A stretch of DNA of 64,000 bases, taken from positions 1 through 64,000 of the forward strand of contig CAVXIF010000001.1 of NCBI GenBank assembly GCA_963761775.1, written 5' to 3'. This stretch comes from Parerythrobacter_A sp963761775. Lineage in GTDB: Bacteria > Pseudomonadota > Alphaproteobacteria > Sphingomonadales > Sphingomonadaceae. A program made the position numbers and the translations under genes. Positions 1-8,048 of this stretch are shown piece by piece; within the stretch, counting starts at the first letter, position 1, and each line of letters opens with the position of its first letter. The notes beneath the pieces were generated by a model. It was given only the letters and a program-made list of their open reading frames with translations. It did not search any database and was not told where the DNA came from.

Positions 1-25
1 GGTTCGAATCCTGTCGGGTGCACCA
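1..25 (+). tRNA. 3' end of a tRNA, probably tRNA-Arg (partial)
   Basis: The first 25 bases form a T-loop (TTCGAAT), the 3' half of the T-stem, the acceptor strand CGGGTGC, discriminator A and an encoded CCA at 23-25. The rest of the tRNA lies left of the window, so the anticodon is not visible. The T-arm and acceptor resemble bacterial tRNA-Arg (CCG type), and the 5' acceptor strand should read GCACCCG. Arg is an inference from resemblance only. Confidence 0.75.
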
Positions 26-29
26 GTTT
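12..29 (+). repeat. Left attachment-site repeat (attL-like) overlapping the tRNA 3' end
   Basis: TGTCGGGTGCACCAGTTT occurs here and again, identically, at 11506-11523. The first 14 bases are tRNA 3' end and the last four lie beyond the CCA. A perfect direct repeat of a tRNA 3' terminus flanking an AT-richer segment is the classical footprint of tyrosine-recombinase integration. Confidence 0.8.
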
Positions 30-280
30 TCGTTTACGGATAGAAGCAAGCATATTTCAAATAGCAAACTGGATAAAACTGGGCACCAGTAACACTTTCG
101 CTAACATGCTTCCGGTCCTGAAGTGATGCTTCTAGCACTAGAAGCCAAAACTCCGCTAACAATCCATATTCGATAATTCGGGATAAAACAGAATATATTT
201 GAGATTTGCAACGGTTCCAAACCGCATCGACAGGCAGCAGGCTGGTCAGTCAATTTGGATTATCCAACCAAATATAATCG
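26..280. other. Non-coding left end of the island
   Basis: This AT-rich stretch lies between the tRNA and the end of the GH3 gene. I see no credible gene in it. It holds a perfect inverted repeat at 128-145, a short partial match to the attachment core at 81-90 (GGGCACCAGT), and a 6-bp inverted repeat, GATTAT at 258-263 with ATAATC at 274-279, directly after the GH3 stop codon. The last could mark the 3' end of that transcript, but there is no clear T-run. Confidence 0.5.
128..145. repeat. Perfect inverted repeat GCTTCTAG-CA-CTAGAAGC
   Basis: Two perfect 8-bp arms are separated by only two bases. The loop is too short for a stable hairpin and no T-run follows on either strand, so a protein-binding site is more likely than a terminator. 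It lies about 100 bp inside the island from the tRNA, where recombinase or excisionase arm sites often occur. That role is a guess. Confidence 0.6.
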
Positions 281-2389
281 TCAATACAATTCGATCTGGC
301 AATGCGCACTATCTGCTAAAGTGCTGTCTTGCGAGCAGTAGAAATCGTAATTACCGGACACGAAGATCCACTGTTGCGATAGCTTTGCGAAATACCGCAG
401 ATCATCGATTATTATGCTTGCCGAGATCGATCGGTTCTCGAATGGGCCAAGCGTGACTTTGGCGAACGCTACGAGCTGGCAGTCTGCGCGCTCGACTTCA
501 TCGGCGGGGCAGCGTGCGTAGAATTGCACGACTGTGTCACATGCTACGTTGCTTTCGTTGGAAAGTGTGGCGGTCAGGTTGACTGTGTTACTGCTGCGAT
601 GCGCTGTGCAGGTTTTGATACCTATCCTGGCATAGGAAAGACCATGACCGAAAGGGTATCGCGGTTCATTCCCATCGCGCGCAAGCTTCGTGTAGCCGTG
701 CCACAAATCGTAGGTAACTTCGGTCGCTGTGCGATCGAACCACGGGTAATGCGACACGTCGCGCGCTACAGTAAATGGCAATCTGCCTGACGGATTGACT
801 TCGCCGAACAGCAGCCGGGCCAGCGCCGTTCCACCTTCCATTCCGGCGTAAAACGTCTGCATGATCGCATCAGCTTCCTCGTGCCAATCCTCGACCATGA
901 CTGCGGAGCCGGCCACAAGAACGACCGCCACCGGCTTGCCGGACTGAGTGGCCGCGCGGATGAGCGCGATCTGCTCGACGGGCAGGTCAAGCGAAGCCCG
1001 GTCGCCCCCACGCGCAGGCTTGCCGTCCTTTGGCCGTTCGGGGAGCATGTCGCGCACATTGTCGGGCAAACCGACCAGGCCAAGGTCGCCGGGTATATAT
1101 TCGCCCTCGTCGTCGGCAGTGTAGCCGACGATGACAATCACCGCATCGGCTTGCGCGGCAACACGTGAAGCTTCCTCGAGGTCGGTTTCGTCCGCCGTTA
1201 AAATGCGCTCTTGTCCAAGATAATCGCCAAGGCCGGCAATCGGGGTCACGATGTAAGGTGCGCGGACCTTGCTGGAGCCGTTGTCGCCGGTGTTCTCCAA
1301 CGCGGCCAACCTGCCGAGAACGGCCAGTTTGCGTACTTTTGAACGATCGAGGGGTAAAATGCCGTCGTTCTTCAACAGGACTGCCGTTTTCTCCGCCGCT
1401 TCCCTGGCCAATAGACGGTGACGCTCGCTCGCCACCAGCGTCTCCGGGTATTCGGGCAGCGGGTCTGGTGCACAGGAGATGCGATAGAGAACCGACAATA
1501 TTCTGCGGCATGCTTTGTCGATTACGCTAGCCGCGATAGTCCCTGTTTCGACAGCTTTCTGCAACCGTTTGCCGAAGACGACTGGTTCCGGGTTCTCGAC
1601 ATCAAGTCCTGCCGTAGCGCCATAAGGCTGATATACGCCGAGCAGCCAGTCGGAATGAACAAACCCCGCAAAGCCCCATTCATCGCGCAAAATCCTTGTA
1701 AGAAGGTCAGCGTTTTGCCCGCAATATTCGCCATTCATCTTGTTATATGCGCTCATGACGGTAGCACACCCAGCGTCGATCACTGTTTTGAAATGCGGTA
1801 GATAGACTTCGCGCAGGGCGCGCTCGTCGATCGTGACGTTGACGGCGAACCGCGTATTCTCGATCGAGTTCAGGGCAAAATGTTTGACGGTCGCGGCGAC
1901 GTTGTGTGTCTGAATTCCGGAGCACAGCGCGCTTCCCATCGCACCCAAATGCATGGAATCTTCGCCATAAGTCTCTTGTGCGCGTCCCCAGGCGGGGTGG
2001 CGCAGCAGATTGATGCAGACTGCTCCCGACAGGTTGCACCCCTGGGCACGGATTTCGATGCCCATTGCCTCCCCGATCCTGCGTTCGAGGTCGACATCGA
2101 AACTGGCGCCGCGCGCCATGGTGCAGGGAAAGGCGGTGGACTGGCCCCGAGCGACTCCTCGCGGTCCGTCGGTGAACCACCAAGCTGGAACGCCCAGCCG
2201 TTCGATCCCGCCACCTGCGCGGTAGGGGCGCGCGGCCCAGACACCCTGGTCGTCCCTGATCGCCTGCAAGAAGCCGCGTCCGGACATCATGCCGATCTTC
2301 TCTTCCAGCGTCGCTTCCGACAGCACAGCATCGATGATTTCAGCCTGTCGGCTGGCTGTCATACCTTTGGCCGGGCCGTGGTCAGTCAT
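281..2389 (-). CDS. Glycoside hydrolase family 3 (beta-glucosidase-like)
   Basis: A 702-residue GH3 enzyme, expected to remove non-reducing-end sugars from beta-glycosides by a retaining mechanism. The N-terminal TIM-barrel carries the substrate-binding KHF motif (169-171) and the SDW motif with the predicted nucleophile Asp247. A second alpha/beta domain follows, and the C-terminal ~70 residues look like the fibronectin-III-like domain of this family. Length is normal for three-domain GH3 proteins. No signal peptide is visible, so it should act in the cytoplasm on sugars brought in by the symporter of the divergent operon. Its start overlaps the end of the TetR gene by 8 nt, suggesting translational coupling as the last gene of a five-gene operon. 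Substrate specificity cannot be read from the sequence. Confidence 0.9.
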   Translation of the reverse strand: MTDHGPAKGMTASRQAEIIDAVLSEATLEEKIGMMSGRGFLQAIRDDQGVWAARPYRAGGGIERLGVPAWWFTDGPRGVARGQSTAFPCTMARGASFDVDLERRIGEAMGIEIRAQGCNLSGAVCINLLRHPAWGRAQETYGEDSMHLGAMGSALCSGIQTHNVAATVKHFALNSIENTRFAVNVTIDERALREVYLPHFKTVIDAGCATVMSAYNKMNGEYCGQNADLLTRILRDEWGFAGFVHSDWLLGVYQPYGATAGLDVENPEPVVFGKRLQKAVETGTIAASVIDKACRRILSVLYRISCAPDPLPEYPETLVASERHRLLAREAAEKTAVLLKNDGILPLDRSKVRKLAVLGRLAALENTGDNGSSKVRAPYIVTPIAGLGDYLGQERILTADETDLEEASRVAAQADAVIVIVGYTADDEGEYIPGDLGLVGLPDNVRDMLPERPKDGKPARGGDRASLDLPVEQIALIRAATQSGKPVAVVLVAGSAVMVEDWHEEADAIMQTFYAGMEGGTALARLLFGEVNPSGRLPFTVARDVSHYPWFDRTATEVTYDLWHGYTKLARDGNEPRYPFGHGLSYARIGIKTCTAHRSSNTVNLTATLSNESNVACDTVVQFYARCPADEVERADCQLVAFAKVTLGPFENRSISASIIIDDLRYFAKLSQQWIFVSGNYDFYCSQDSTLADSAHCQIELY

Positions 2390-3074
2390 CGATGTGTTTC
2401 CTTCTTCGCACCTGCTTGTCGGTTTCGGAACCGGCGCCGCTGGTGAAGTTGAGTATCATGTCCTTCAGAAGCGCGGCAGCGGCCTCGTGGCCGTCGCTGC
2501 CAAATTCGATATGGTCGATGGCGAGCCCACGCAGGGCGGCGACGAACAGCCGCCGGAACGCCACCAGCCGATCCTGCGGCCAACCAAGGTCGCGGGCGTA
2601 CCGGGACCACCAGATGTCTATCGCATGTTCGCCCGCCGACAGATGGGGCAGGACGGCGTCGGCCAACGCCTCGTCCTGACGTGTCGCGATCAGCAATTCG
2701 CATGCAACGATATGGTGATCGCCAAGATGCTGCTCGAGGCCAAGATCGACCAAAGCTGCAATCCGCGCTTCGATACCCTCCGCTTCCAGCAACCGTTTCA
2801 GGGATTTGTCCGAGATGGTCTGCGGTAAGGCTTCGGCGACGGCGCCCATCAACTCGTTGCGGTCCTTGTAGTGGTAATGGAGTGGCCCGCGAGAAACTCC
2901 GGCCTCCTTGGCAATCAAATTCAGCGAAGTTGCCGCGTAGCCATAGCGGGCGATGCACGACGTCGTCGTTGCGATCAGCAGCGCTTGGGTGCGCCTGGAT
3001 CGTTCCGCCTTCGTGATACTGTCCAGAGGTGGACCGCGGTCCTCGCTGATATGCACCTTAGTTTTGCGTGGCAT
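2382..3074 (-). CDS. TetR-family transcriptional regulator
   Basis: A 230-residue protein with an N-terminal helix-turn-helix of TetR type, roughly residues 25-75; GVSRGPLHYHYKDRNEL contains the recognition helix. The C-terminal ligand domain is divergent. It lies inside the island operon, overlapping the oxidoreductase gene upstream by 17 nt and the GH3 gene downstream by 8 nt. It probably controls the locus, with the palindrome-containing 7875-8048 region as the likeliest target, and so would regulate its own expression. The ligand is unknown, plausibly the imported glycoside or a product of it. Confidence 0.85.
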   Translation of the reverse strand: MPRKTKVHISEDRGPPLDSITKAERSRRTQALLIATTTSCIARYGYAATSLNLIAKEAGVSRGPLHYHYKDRNELMGAVAEALPQTISDKSLKRLLEAEGIEARIAALVDLGLEQHLGDHHIVACELLIATRQDEALADAVLPHLSAGEHAIDIWWSRYARDLGWPQDRLVAFRRLFVAALRGLAIDHIEFGSDGHEAAAALLKDMILNFTSGAGSETDKQVRRRKHIDD

Positions 3075-4222
3075 GATGGCCGCTTGTCTCCGGTTCCCAA
3101 AGGTCTGTGTCGAACGGGTCTAGGCTATATACCCGCTCGCAGGAACTTTGGACGGGTACCTGGCTCCGATTGGAAACGGATTGGTCAACTGAGTGCATGA
3201 CATCGATCACATGCGCAGCGGTGTCCGGGTCTGCAGCGGGTGTGGCGCTGCGCTGCCAGGCAGCCACAGCCTCGACTACGCCGATTGCCCACATCCGGTC
3301 GTTCCATACGGGGTCCGTCGGCAGCTCTTGCCACGAGCCTATTGCAGTGGAAACGGCCAACGGTGCCGTGAAATCGTTCGGCTGGCCCATCGCGACGGAA
3401 CCCTTGGAGCCATAAATCTCGAGACCCGGCGCTTGGCTGCCGAACCCGTCGAAGCTGCAGGTCAGGTGCCCGGTCACCCCACTGGCGAACTGCAAATTGA
3501 TACTGACGTGCGTGTCAACTTCGACGGGCACGCAAGTTCCGGCAGACGGACCTTTCATAATCGTGCGTTCGCTGCGGTACCGACTGGAAAAAGCGTGAAC
3601 CGCTTCGATCGGACCGAGTAAGTGAATGAGGACTGTGAGGTGATATACCCCCATATCGAACAGCGGACCGCCGCCTTGCGCGAACAGATGATCCGGGTCG
3701 TGATGCCACAGGTCCGGACCGGGATAGATCATGGTGCCAGCAGCCCCGACAACATCGCCCAGCGTTTCGTTTCGTATCAGTTCTCGAAGGGCCCTGACGC
3801 TCGGTCCGAGATGCGTAGCGGGCGCGGTCGCAAGCATCAGCGAGCGGTCCCGCGCCATCGCAATCAGTTCATCGCATTCGTTCCGCGACGAAGCGAAGGG
3901 CTTTTCACAGTAGACGTGCTTGCCTGCACAAAGCGCGGCGCGGATTGCCTGGGCGTGATGTTGAGGCGGAGTAAGGATGAGGATCAGATCAATCCGTCGA
4001 GTCGGCAAATAGCTGTTCTGGACTGACCGGAGCCAGGCCGAAGCGGGTAGCCAGGGCCTCCGTCTTCTCACGCGTCCGCGACGCGATCGAAATCAACCGG
4101 AGGTTCCGGGCGTGTCGCAAACTTTCTATATACCGTGGAGCGATATCACCGGCACCCAGTATACCGACGCCCCATACGCCAGATGCTGCCAGGTGAGACG
4201 TTGGTACGCCCGACCCGTTCAT
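3058..4222 (-). CDS. Gfo/Idh/MocA family oxidoreductase (frameshifted in this sequence)
   Basis: The N-terminal frame has the Rossmann start GVGILGAGDIA and runs to LFADSTD-stop. The downstream frame resumes with IDLILILTPPQHH and the family motif EKPFA (the Lys of EKP is the usual catalytic lysine). Skipping one base of the CC pair at 3994-3995 joins both frames into a normal-length protein of about 387 residues. Members are NAD(P)-dependent dehydrogenases acting on sugars or inositols, so oxidation at a sugar carbon before or after hydrolysis is plausible here. It overlaps the serine hydrolase gene by 4 nt (ATGA) and the TetR gene by 17 nt. Because ten genes in this window share the same one-extra-base defect, a sequence error is more likely than a true pseudogene, although in an island a real lesion remains possible. 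Confidence 0.8.
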
Positions 4223-5505
4223 TCTATCACGGCTGCGAGCGTCATCGCCTTGAACACCGCCAGCGTATCGGTGTCGGGAGCGTCCGCAGCCTTTTCACGT
4301 TGGGTCAGGATCACTGCCGCAAGGTCGTATCGCGGACTGATGAAAAACTGCGTATCGTAGTACCCGCCCCATCCGTAATCACCCTGAGCCGCCAACGCGC
4401 CTGATCGGCCCGGGTCTAGGGTGACCGCAACGCCAAGACCCAGACCGATCCCTGAAAGCGGCGTTCCCGCGACCTTTGTTCGCAGGGCTGGCGGCATATG
4501 ATCGGCAGTCATCAACGCGATGCTGGCCGGTGACAGGATCTGCGTACCTTCGCAGGAGCCACCACGCTCCAACATGGTGGCGAAGCGCAGATAGTCCTCG
4601 GCTGTCGATATCAGACCTGCACCGCCGGACGGCCAGGTTCCAGCGTCCAGCGGATCACCAAACACCGTGCCCGGCGCAGGTTCTAGCGCGGCGCCGCCAC
4701 GGGTTTCGTAAACGGTGGCAAGTCTGCCAACATCAGCCGGAGCAACGGTGAAGCCAGTGTCCTTCATACCCAGCGGTGCAAAGATTTCCTGCTCCAGAAA
4801 ATCCTCGAAAGGCTGGCCGGACACTTTCTGTACCACAAGACCAGCGACATCCAGACCGTAGCTGTAGAGGAAGCTCTCACCCGGCTGAAAGAACAGGTCT
4901 TGCTGCGCAATCAAGGCAACCGCTTCTTCGAGAGAGCGGGCCTTTTCATAAGGGGCCGATGCAACGTAAGCTATGCCCAGTTCGCTTTGCGTGTCGAACC
5001 GGTAACCGATCCCCGAGATATGCGTAAGCAGGTCCCGTATCTGTATCGGCCGCTTTACCGCCTGTCTGGTACCATCGGGCAAGCGCACCTGCATGTTGCC
5101 GATTGCCGGCACGTATCGCTCTACCGGATCGGTCAGCGACAGCTTACCCTGTTCGACCAGCCGGAGCACAGCCGCGGCGGTAACCGGCTTTGTCATACTG
5201 GCGATACGGAACATGGTGTTTTGCGTTACTGCCGGACCATCGAGCGATTGCTTGCCAATTTCGGCGCGATGAACGGGTTTGCCGCGGCGGCTTATCGCGA
5301 TCGCATACCCCGACGCCTCGCCAAGCTGCACACGGCGTTCGAACTCCCTGTCGATAGCCTGCAGCCGTGTCGCTGACATCCCCGATCCACTGGTTTTCAT
5401 CGGAGCTGCGGGTTGGTGATCCACGCAGGTAGCATAGCCCGGCACCGATACTATGAGTGCCGTCATGGCCATCAGATAGACCGATACACGTCTCACTGCT
5501 GCCAT
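4219..5505 (-). CDS. Exported serine hydrolase of the class C beta-lactamase fold
   Basis: A 428-residue protein with an N-terminal hydrophobic signal sequence (about residues 5-26), so it should be periplasmic. The catalytic SxxK motif is S103-M-T-K106, and the YS motif is at 214-215 in LYSYGLDVAG. A C-terminal GWGG segment stands where the KTG/HxG strand is found. This family includes esterases, transesterases and D-aminopeptidases as well as beta-lactamases. Given its place between a TonB receptor and a sugar oxidoreductase, an esterase that deacylates an imported glycoside is a reasonable guess. Antibiotic hydrolysis is less likely. It starts 11 nt after the TonB receptor stop, so the two are co-transcribed. 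Confidence 0.85.
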   Translation of the reverse strand: MAAVRRVSVYLMAMTALIVSVPGYATCVDHQPAAPMKTSGSGMSATRLQAIDREFERRVQLGEASGYAIAISRRGKPVHRAEIGKQSLDGPAVTQNTMFRIASMTKPVTAAAVLRLVEQGKLSLTDPVERYVPAIGNMQVRLPDGTRQAVKRPIQIRDLLTHISGIGYRFDTQSELGIAYVASAPYEKARSLEEAVALIAQQDLFFQPGESFLYSYGLDVAGLVVQKVSGQPFEDFLEQEIFAPLGMKDTGFTVAPADVGRLATVYETRGGAALEPAPGTVFGDPLDAGTWPSGGAGLISTAEDYLRFATMLERGGSCEGTQILSPASIALMTADHMPPALRTKVAGTPLSGIGLGLGVAVTLDPGRSGALAAQGDYGWGGYYDTQFFISPRYDLAAVILTQREKAADAPDTDTLAVFKAMTLAAVIE

Positions 5506-5516
5506 ACCTGCTTCGG

Positions 5517-7874
5517 TCAGAACCGGCTCCGTAGCGTCACACCGTATGTGCGCGGGTCGCTAACGAACTTGATGCGCGCGTCGTCCGTTGGAAAGGGCGG
5601 GATGCCAGCGAAGGGCAGAAGTCCGTTCAGGGCACCGAAGAGCGGATTTCCCGCGCGTCCGAAGGTGATCTTGTCGGTCAGATTGCGACCCCAGAATTCC
5701 AGCTGCCACAGGCCGTCTGCCCGTCCGAACCCGATGCGTGCATTTATCTTGGCGAAGGCATCCTGCGCCTGCAGCGGATCGAGGTTCTGATCGGTAAATA
5801 CGCTGGACCGATAGAATACGTCGCCGCGAATAAACGCTTCCAGACTGGTGCCGATCGGCTGGGTGTATTGCGACGATAGGCTGGCCGAGAATTCGGGTGC
5901 GTCGCGGAGCCGTTCGCCGGTCAAATCGACAGGCCCGCCCGGACCTTGCGCGTTAGGGAAGCTATCGAATGTCGCGTCGAGATAGGTAGCGCTACCATTG
6001 AAGGTCAGTCCTTCGACCGGCTCGACCGCAAAGTCCAGTTCAGCCCCGCGCGATGTCAGGCTGGCGGCATTCTGCAGGAAGAACCGCAGATTGTTGTTGC
6101 TATCGGTAAAGGACGAAAGCGACTGGAAGTTACTGTACTTCGTATTGAACAGCACGAGGCTGAGCGCTGCGCGATAGGCCGGAATACTCGCCTTGAAACC
6201 GAGCTCGTAATTGTCGACATCCTCGCTGTCGAAGAAGAAGCTGGCACCCGGCACATTGCGCAACAGATTGGCATCGTCGTTAATTCCGAAAGCCTTGTAA
6301 CCGCGCGTGTACGATACGTAGGCGTTTGCATTGTCGGTCACATCGTATTGAAGCACCGCACGGCCGGTCAGTTGGCCACCGCTACGCTCCTGAAATGCTG
6401 CCGGAATGGTCTGGGTCGGCGATAGCGGCGTGCCGTTCAGTCGCAAACGGGATGCGAACGCAGAGATTTCCTTTTCGTCGTAATTGTAGCGCAGGCCTCC
6501 GGTAATCTTCAGCCTGTCGGTCACCGCATAAGTGGCGTCTGCAAATACCGCGTAGTTTCGGTTGGTGATATCGCTGCCCGATGGGGACGTTGCGGCAACG
6601 AAGTTACCAAACGGTCCGGCAAGCACCGGGTTGACGATCAACCCGTCGCCGCTGTCTTCCACGACGTCCTTCTCGAAAAAGTATCCGCCGAACAGATAGT
6701 TCAGCGGGCCCGAGCCGTTGGAAGCGAACCGCAATTCCTGACTCAGCAAGGTCTGGTCACGCGTGACGTTGCGAAATTGGAACAGGTCCAGCGGCGAGAA
6801 ATCGATATCGACATCTGCTTCGGAAAAATAGGTCCGGTACGAACTGATCGAGGTCATCGTGAGCGGACCCAGGTCGAGCTCCACGTTCATCTGATAGACT
6901 TCGGTCTGGCTTTCGAACCGCTGATCACCATCGATGGAAACGACCTGTCCTTCTAGCTGGTTACCGGGAAACGGTACGCCCGTTCCGCGAAACGGGAACG
7001 GGGTCGATGCCTGGGCAAAACGATCCAGTGTCGCTTGCGAAACGTTGTCCGTCACGGGTGAGCAACACACCTCATCCGCTTCACCTCGCTCGTATGTCAG
7101 CAAGATGCTGCCAAGTGCGCTTGGCTCGATCAGAACCTTGGCGCGCACGCCCCAGCTGTTCTGGTCGTTGCGGTCCTGCCCTACGAGGTTTTCCAGGTAA
7201 CCATCCCGATCGTTCGAAAATCCGCTGATCCGGACCGCGACAACGTCGTCCACCACGGGACCGGATACCGATCCGGCGAACTGGAGACGGTTGAAGTTAC
7301 CGTAAGTCGCCGACACGTCTCCTTCGAAGGCGAAGGCCGGGGATTTGGTAACGAAGTTTATCACGCCGGCGGGCGAGCTGTTGCCGAACAGCGTGCTCTG
7401 CGGACCGCGTAGCACTTCAACCCGCTCGATATCGTTGAAATCGCCGACTCCAATCGCGGTGCGATCGGTGAACACCCCGTCGATATAGATGCCAACGCTG
7501 GGTTCGAGCGCAGCGCTACCACCGGCCGTCGTAACGCCGCGAATGCCGACATTCGCTTGCGTAGGCGATTGCGATTGCGAAAATACGACGCTTGGGAGCA
7601 GTTCGGTAAGCTCGGACAGGTTGGTCGCGCCTGATCCCTTGATCTGGTCCTCGTCCACTACCGAAATGCTGATCGGAGCCTCGGTAATTGTCAGCCCCTG
7701 CTTGGTCCCGGTAACGATGATCGCTGAAGGATCATCGTCGGGGTCGGCAGGCGTCGCGTCCTGGGCGTAAGCGGGAAACGAACAGCACAACGCGAACACG
7801 GAACTGCCAGCCAGAATACTGCGGCGCGACGTAAACCGAACCCCGCCCGACGGAACTGTATTAAGTGAAAGCAT
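5517..7874 (-). CDS. TonB-dependent outer-membrane receptor
   Basis: A 785-residue outer-membrane transporter powered by TonB-ExbBD. The signal peptide covers about residues 1-38 (cleavage near PAYAQ), a TonB-box-like AIIVTGT lies at 51-57, and a plug domain (IERVEVLRGPQSTLFGNSS) is followed by the beta-barrel, ending in the terminal Phe typical of outer-membrane proteins (LRSRF). A ribosome-binding site GGGAGAG lies 5 nt before the ATG. It is the first gene of the leftward operon and should import the island's substrate, presumably an oligosaccharide or a substituted glycoside. Iron-siderophore uptake cannot be excluded from sequence alone, but the neighbouring genes argue for a carbohydrate. 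Confidence 0.92.
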   Translation of the reverse strand: MLSLNTVPSGGVRFTSRRSILAGSSVFALCCSFPAYAQDATPADPDDDPSAIIVTGTKQGLTITEAPISISVVDEDQIKGSGATNLSELTELLPSVVFSQSQSPTQANVGIRGVTTAGGSAALEPSVGIYIDGVFTDRTAIGVGDFNDIERVEVLRGPQSTLFGNSSPAGVINFVTKSPAFAFEGDVSATYGNFNRLQFAGSVSGPVVDDVVAVRISGFSNDRDGYLENLVGQDRNDQNSWGVRAKVLIEPSALGSILLTYERGEADEVCCSPVTDNVSQATLDRFAQASTPFPFRGTGVPFPGNQLEGQVVSIDGDQRFESQTEVYQMNVELDLGPLTMTSISSYRTYFSEADVDIDFSPLDLFQFRNVTRDQTLLSQELRFASNGSGPLNYLFGGYFFEKDVVEDSGDGLIVNPVLAGPFGNFVAATSPSGSDITNRNYAVFADATYAVTDRLKITGGLRYNYDEKEISAFASRLRLNGTPLSPTQTIPAAFQERSGGQLTGRAVLQYDVTDNANAYVSYTRGYKAFGINDDANLLRNVPGASFFFDSEDVDNYELGFKASIPAYRAALSLVLFNTKYSNFQSLSSFTDSNNNLRFFLQNAASLTSRGAELDFAVEPVEGLTFNGSATYLDATFDSFPNAQGPGGPVDLTGERLRDAPEFSASLSSQYTQPIGTSLEAFIRGDVFYRSSVFTDQNLDPLQAQDAFAKINARIGFGRADGLWQLEFWGRNLTDKITFGRAGNPLFGALNGLLPFAGIPPFPTDDARIKFVSDPRTYGVTLRSRF

Positions 7875-8048
7875 ACGTTCTCTCCCATGTGCGCGGTACG
7901 GTTGTACTCGCTGGAGACCTGGCCTTTATTCGCCATGATCTCCTAGAAATTGGCCGCAAAAGCTTGTGCCGACGGCGTTCTGACAGCAGTTGTTATGGTC
8001 TTGATAAAAACATGTCAACATGTATGCATCTTGGCCTAGGAGATTGAG
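7875..8048. promoter_or_regulatory. Divergent promoter region with a palindromic operator candidate
   Basis: This 174-bp region separates the leftward operon from the rightward operon and must contain both promoters. ACATG-TCAA-CATGT at 8010-8023 is a perfect 5-bp inverted repeat. It lies between a possible -35 (TTGATA, 8001-8006) and a possible -10 (TATGCA, 8023-8028) for the rightward genes, where a repressor would block transcription. AGGAGA at 8038-8043 is the ribosome-binding site of the next gene. The TetR protein of the island is the obvious candidate to bind here. The promoter hexamers are only moderate matches. Confidence 0.45.

Noticed and set aside
4219..5505. Antibiotic-resistance beta-lactamase
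   Set aside because: Only the fold motifs are shared. The setting between a TonB receptor and sugar enzymes favours an esterase-type role, and the family is mostly not resistance-related.
7691..7936. An 81-codon minus-strand frame whose ATG follows AGGAG near the TonB receptor start
   Set aside because: It overlaps the receptor gene in another frame and the receptor has its own good ribosome-binding site. Merging the two would need a missing, not an extra, base.
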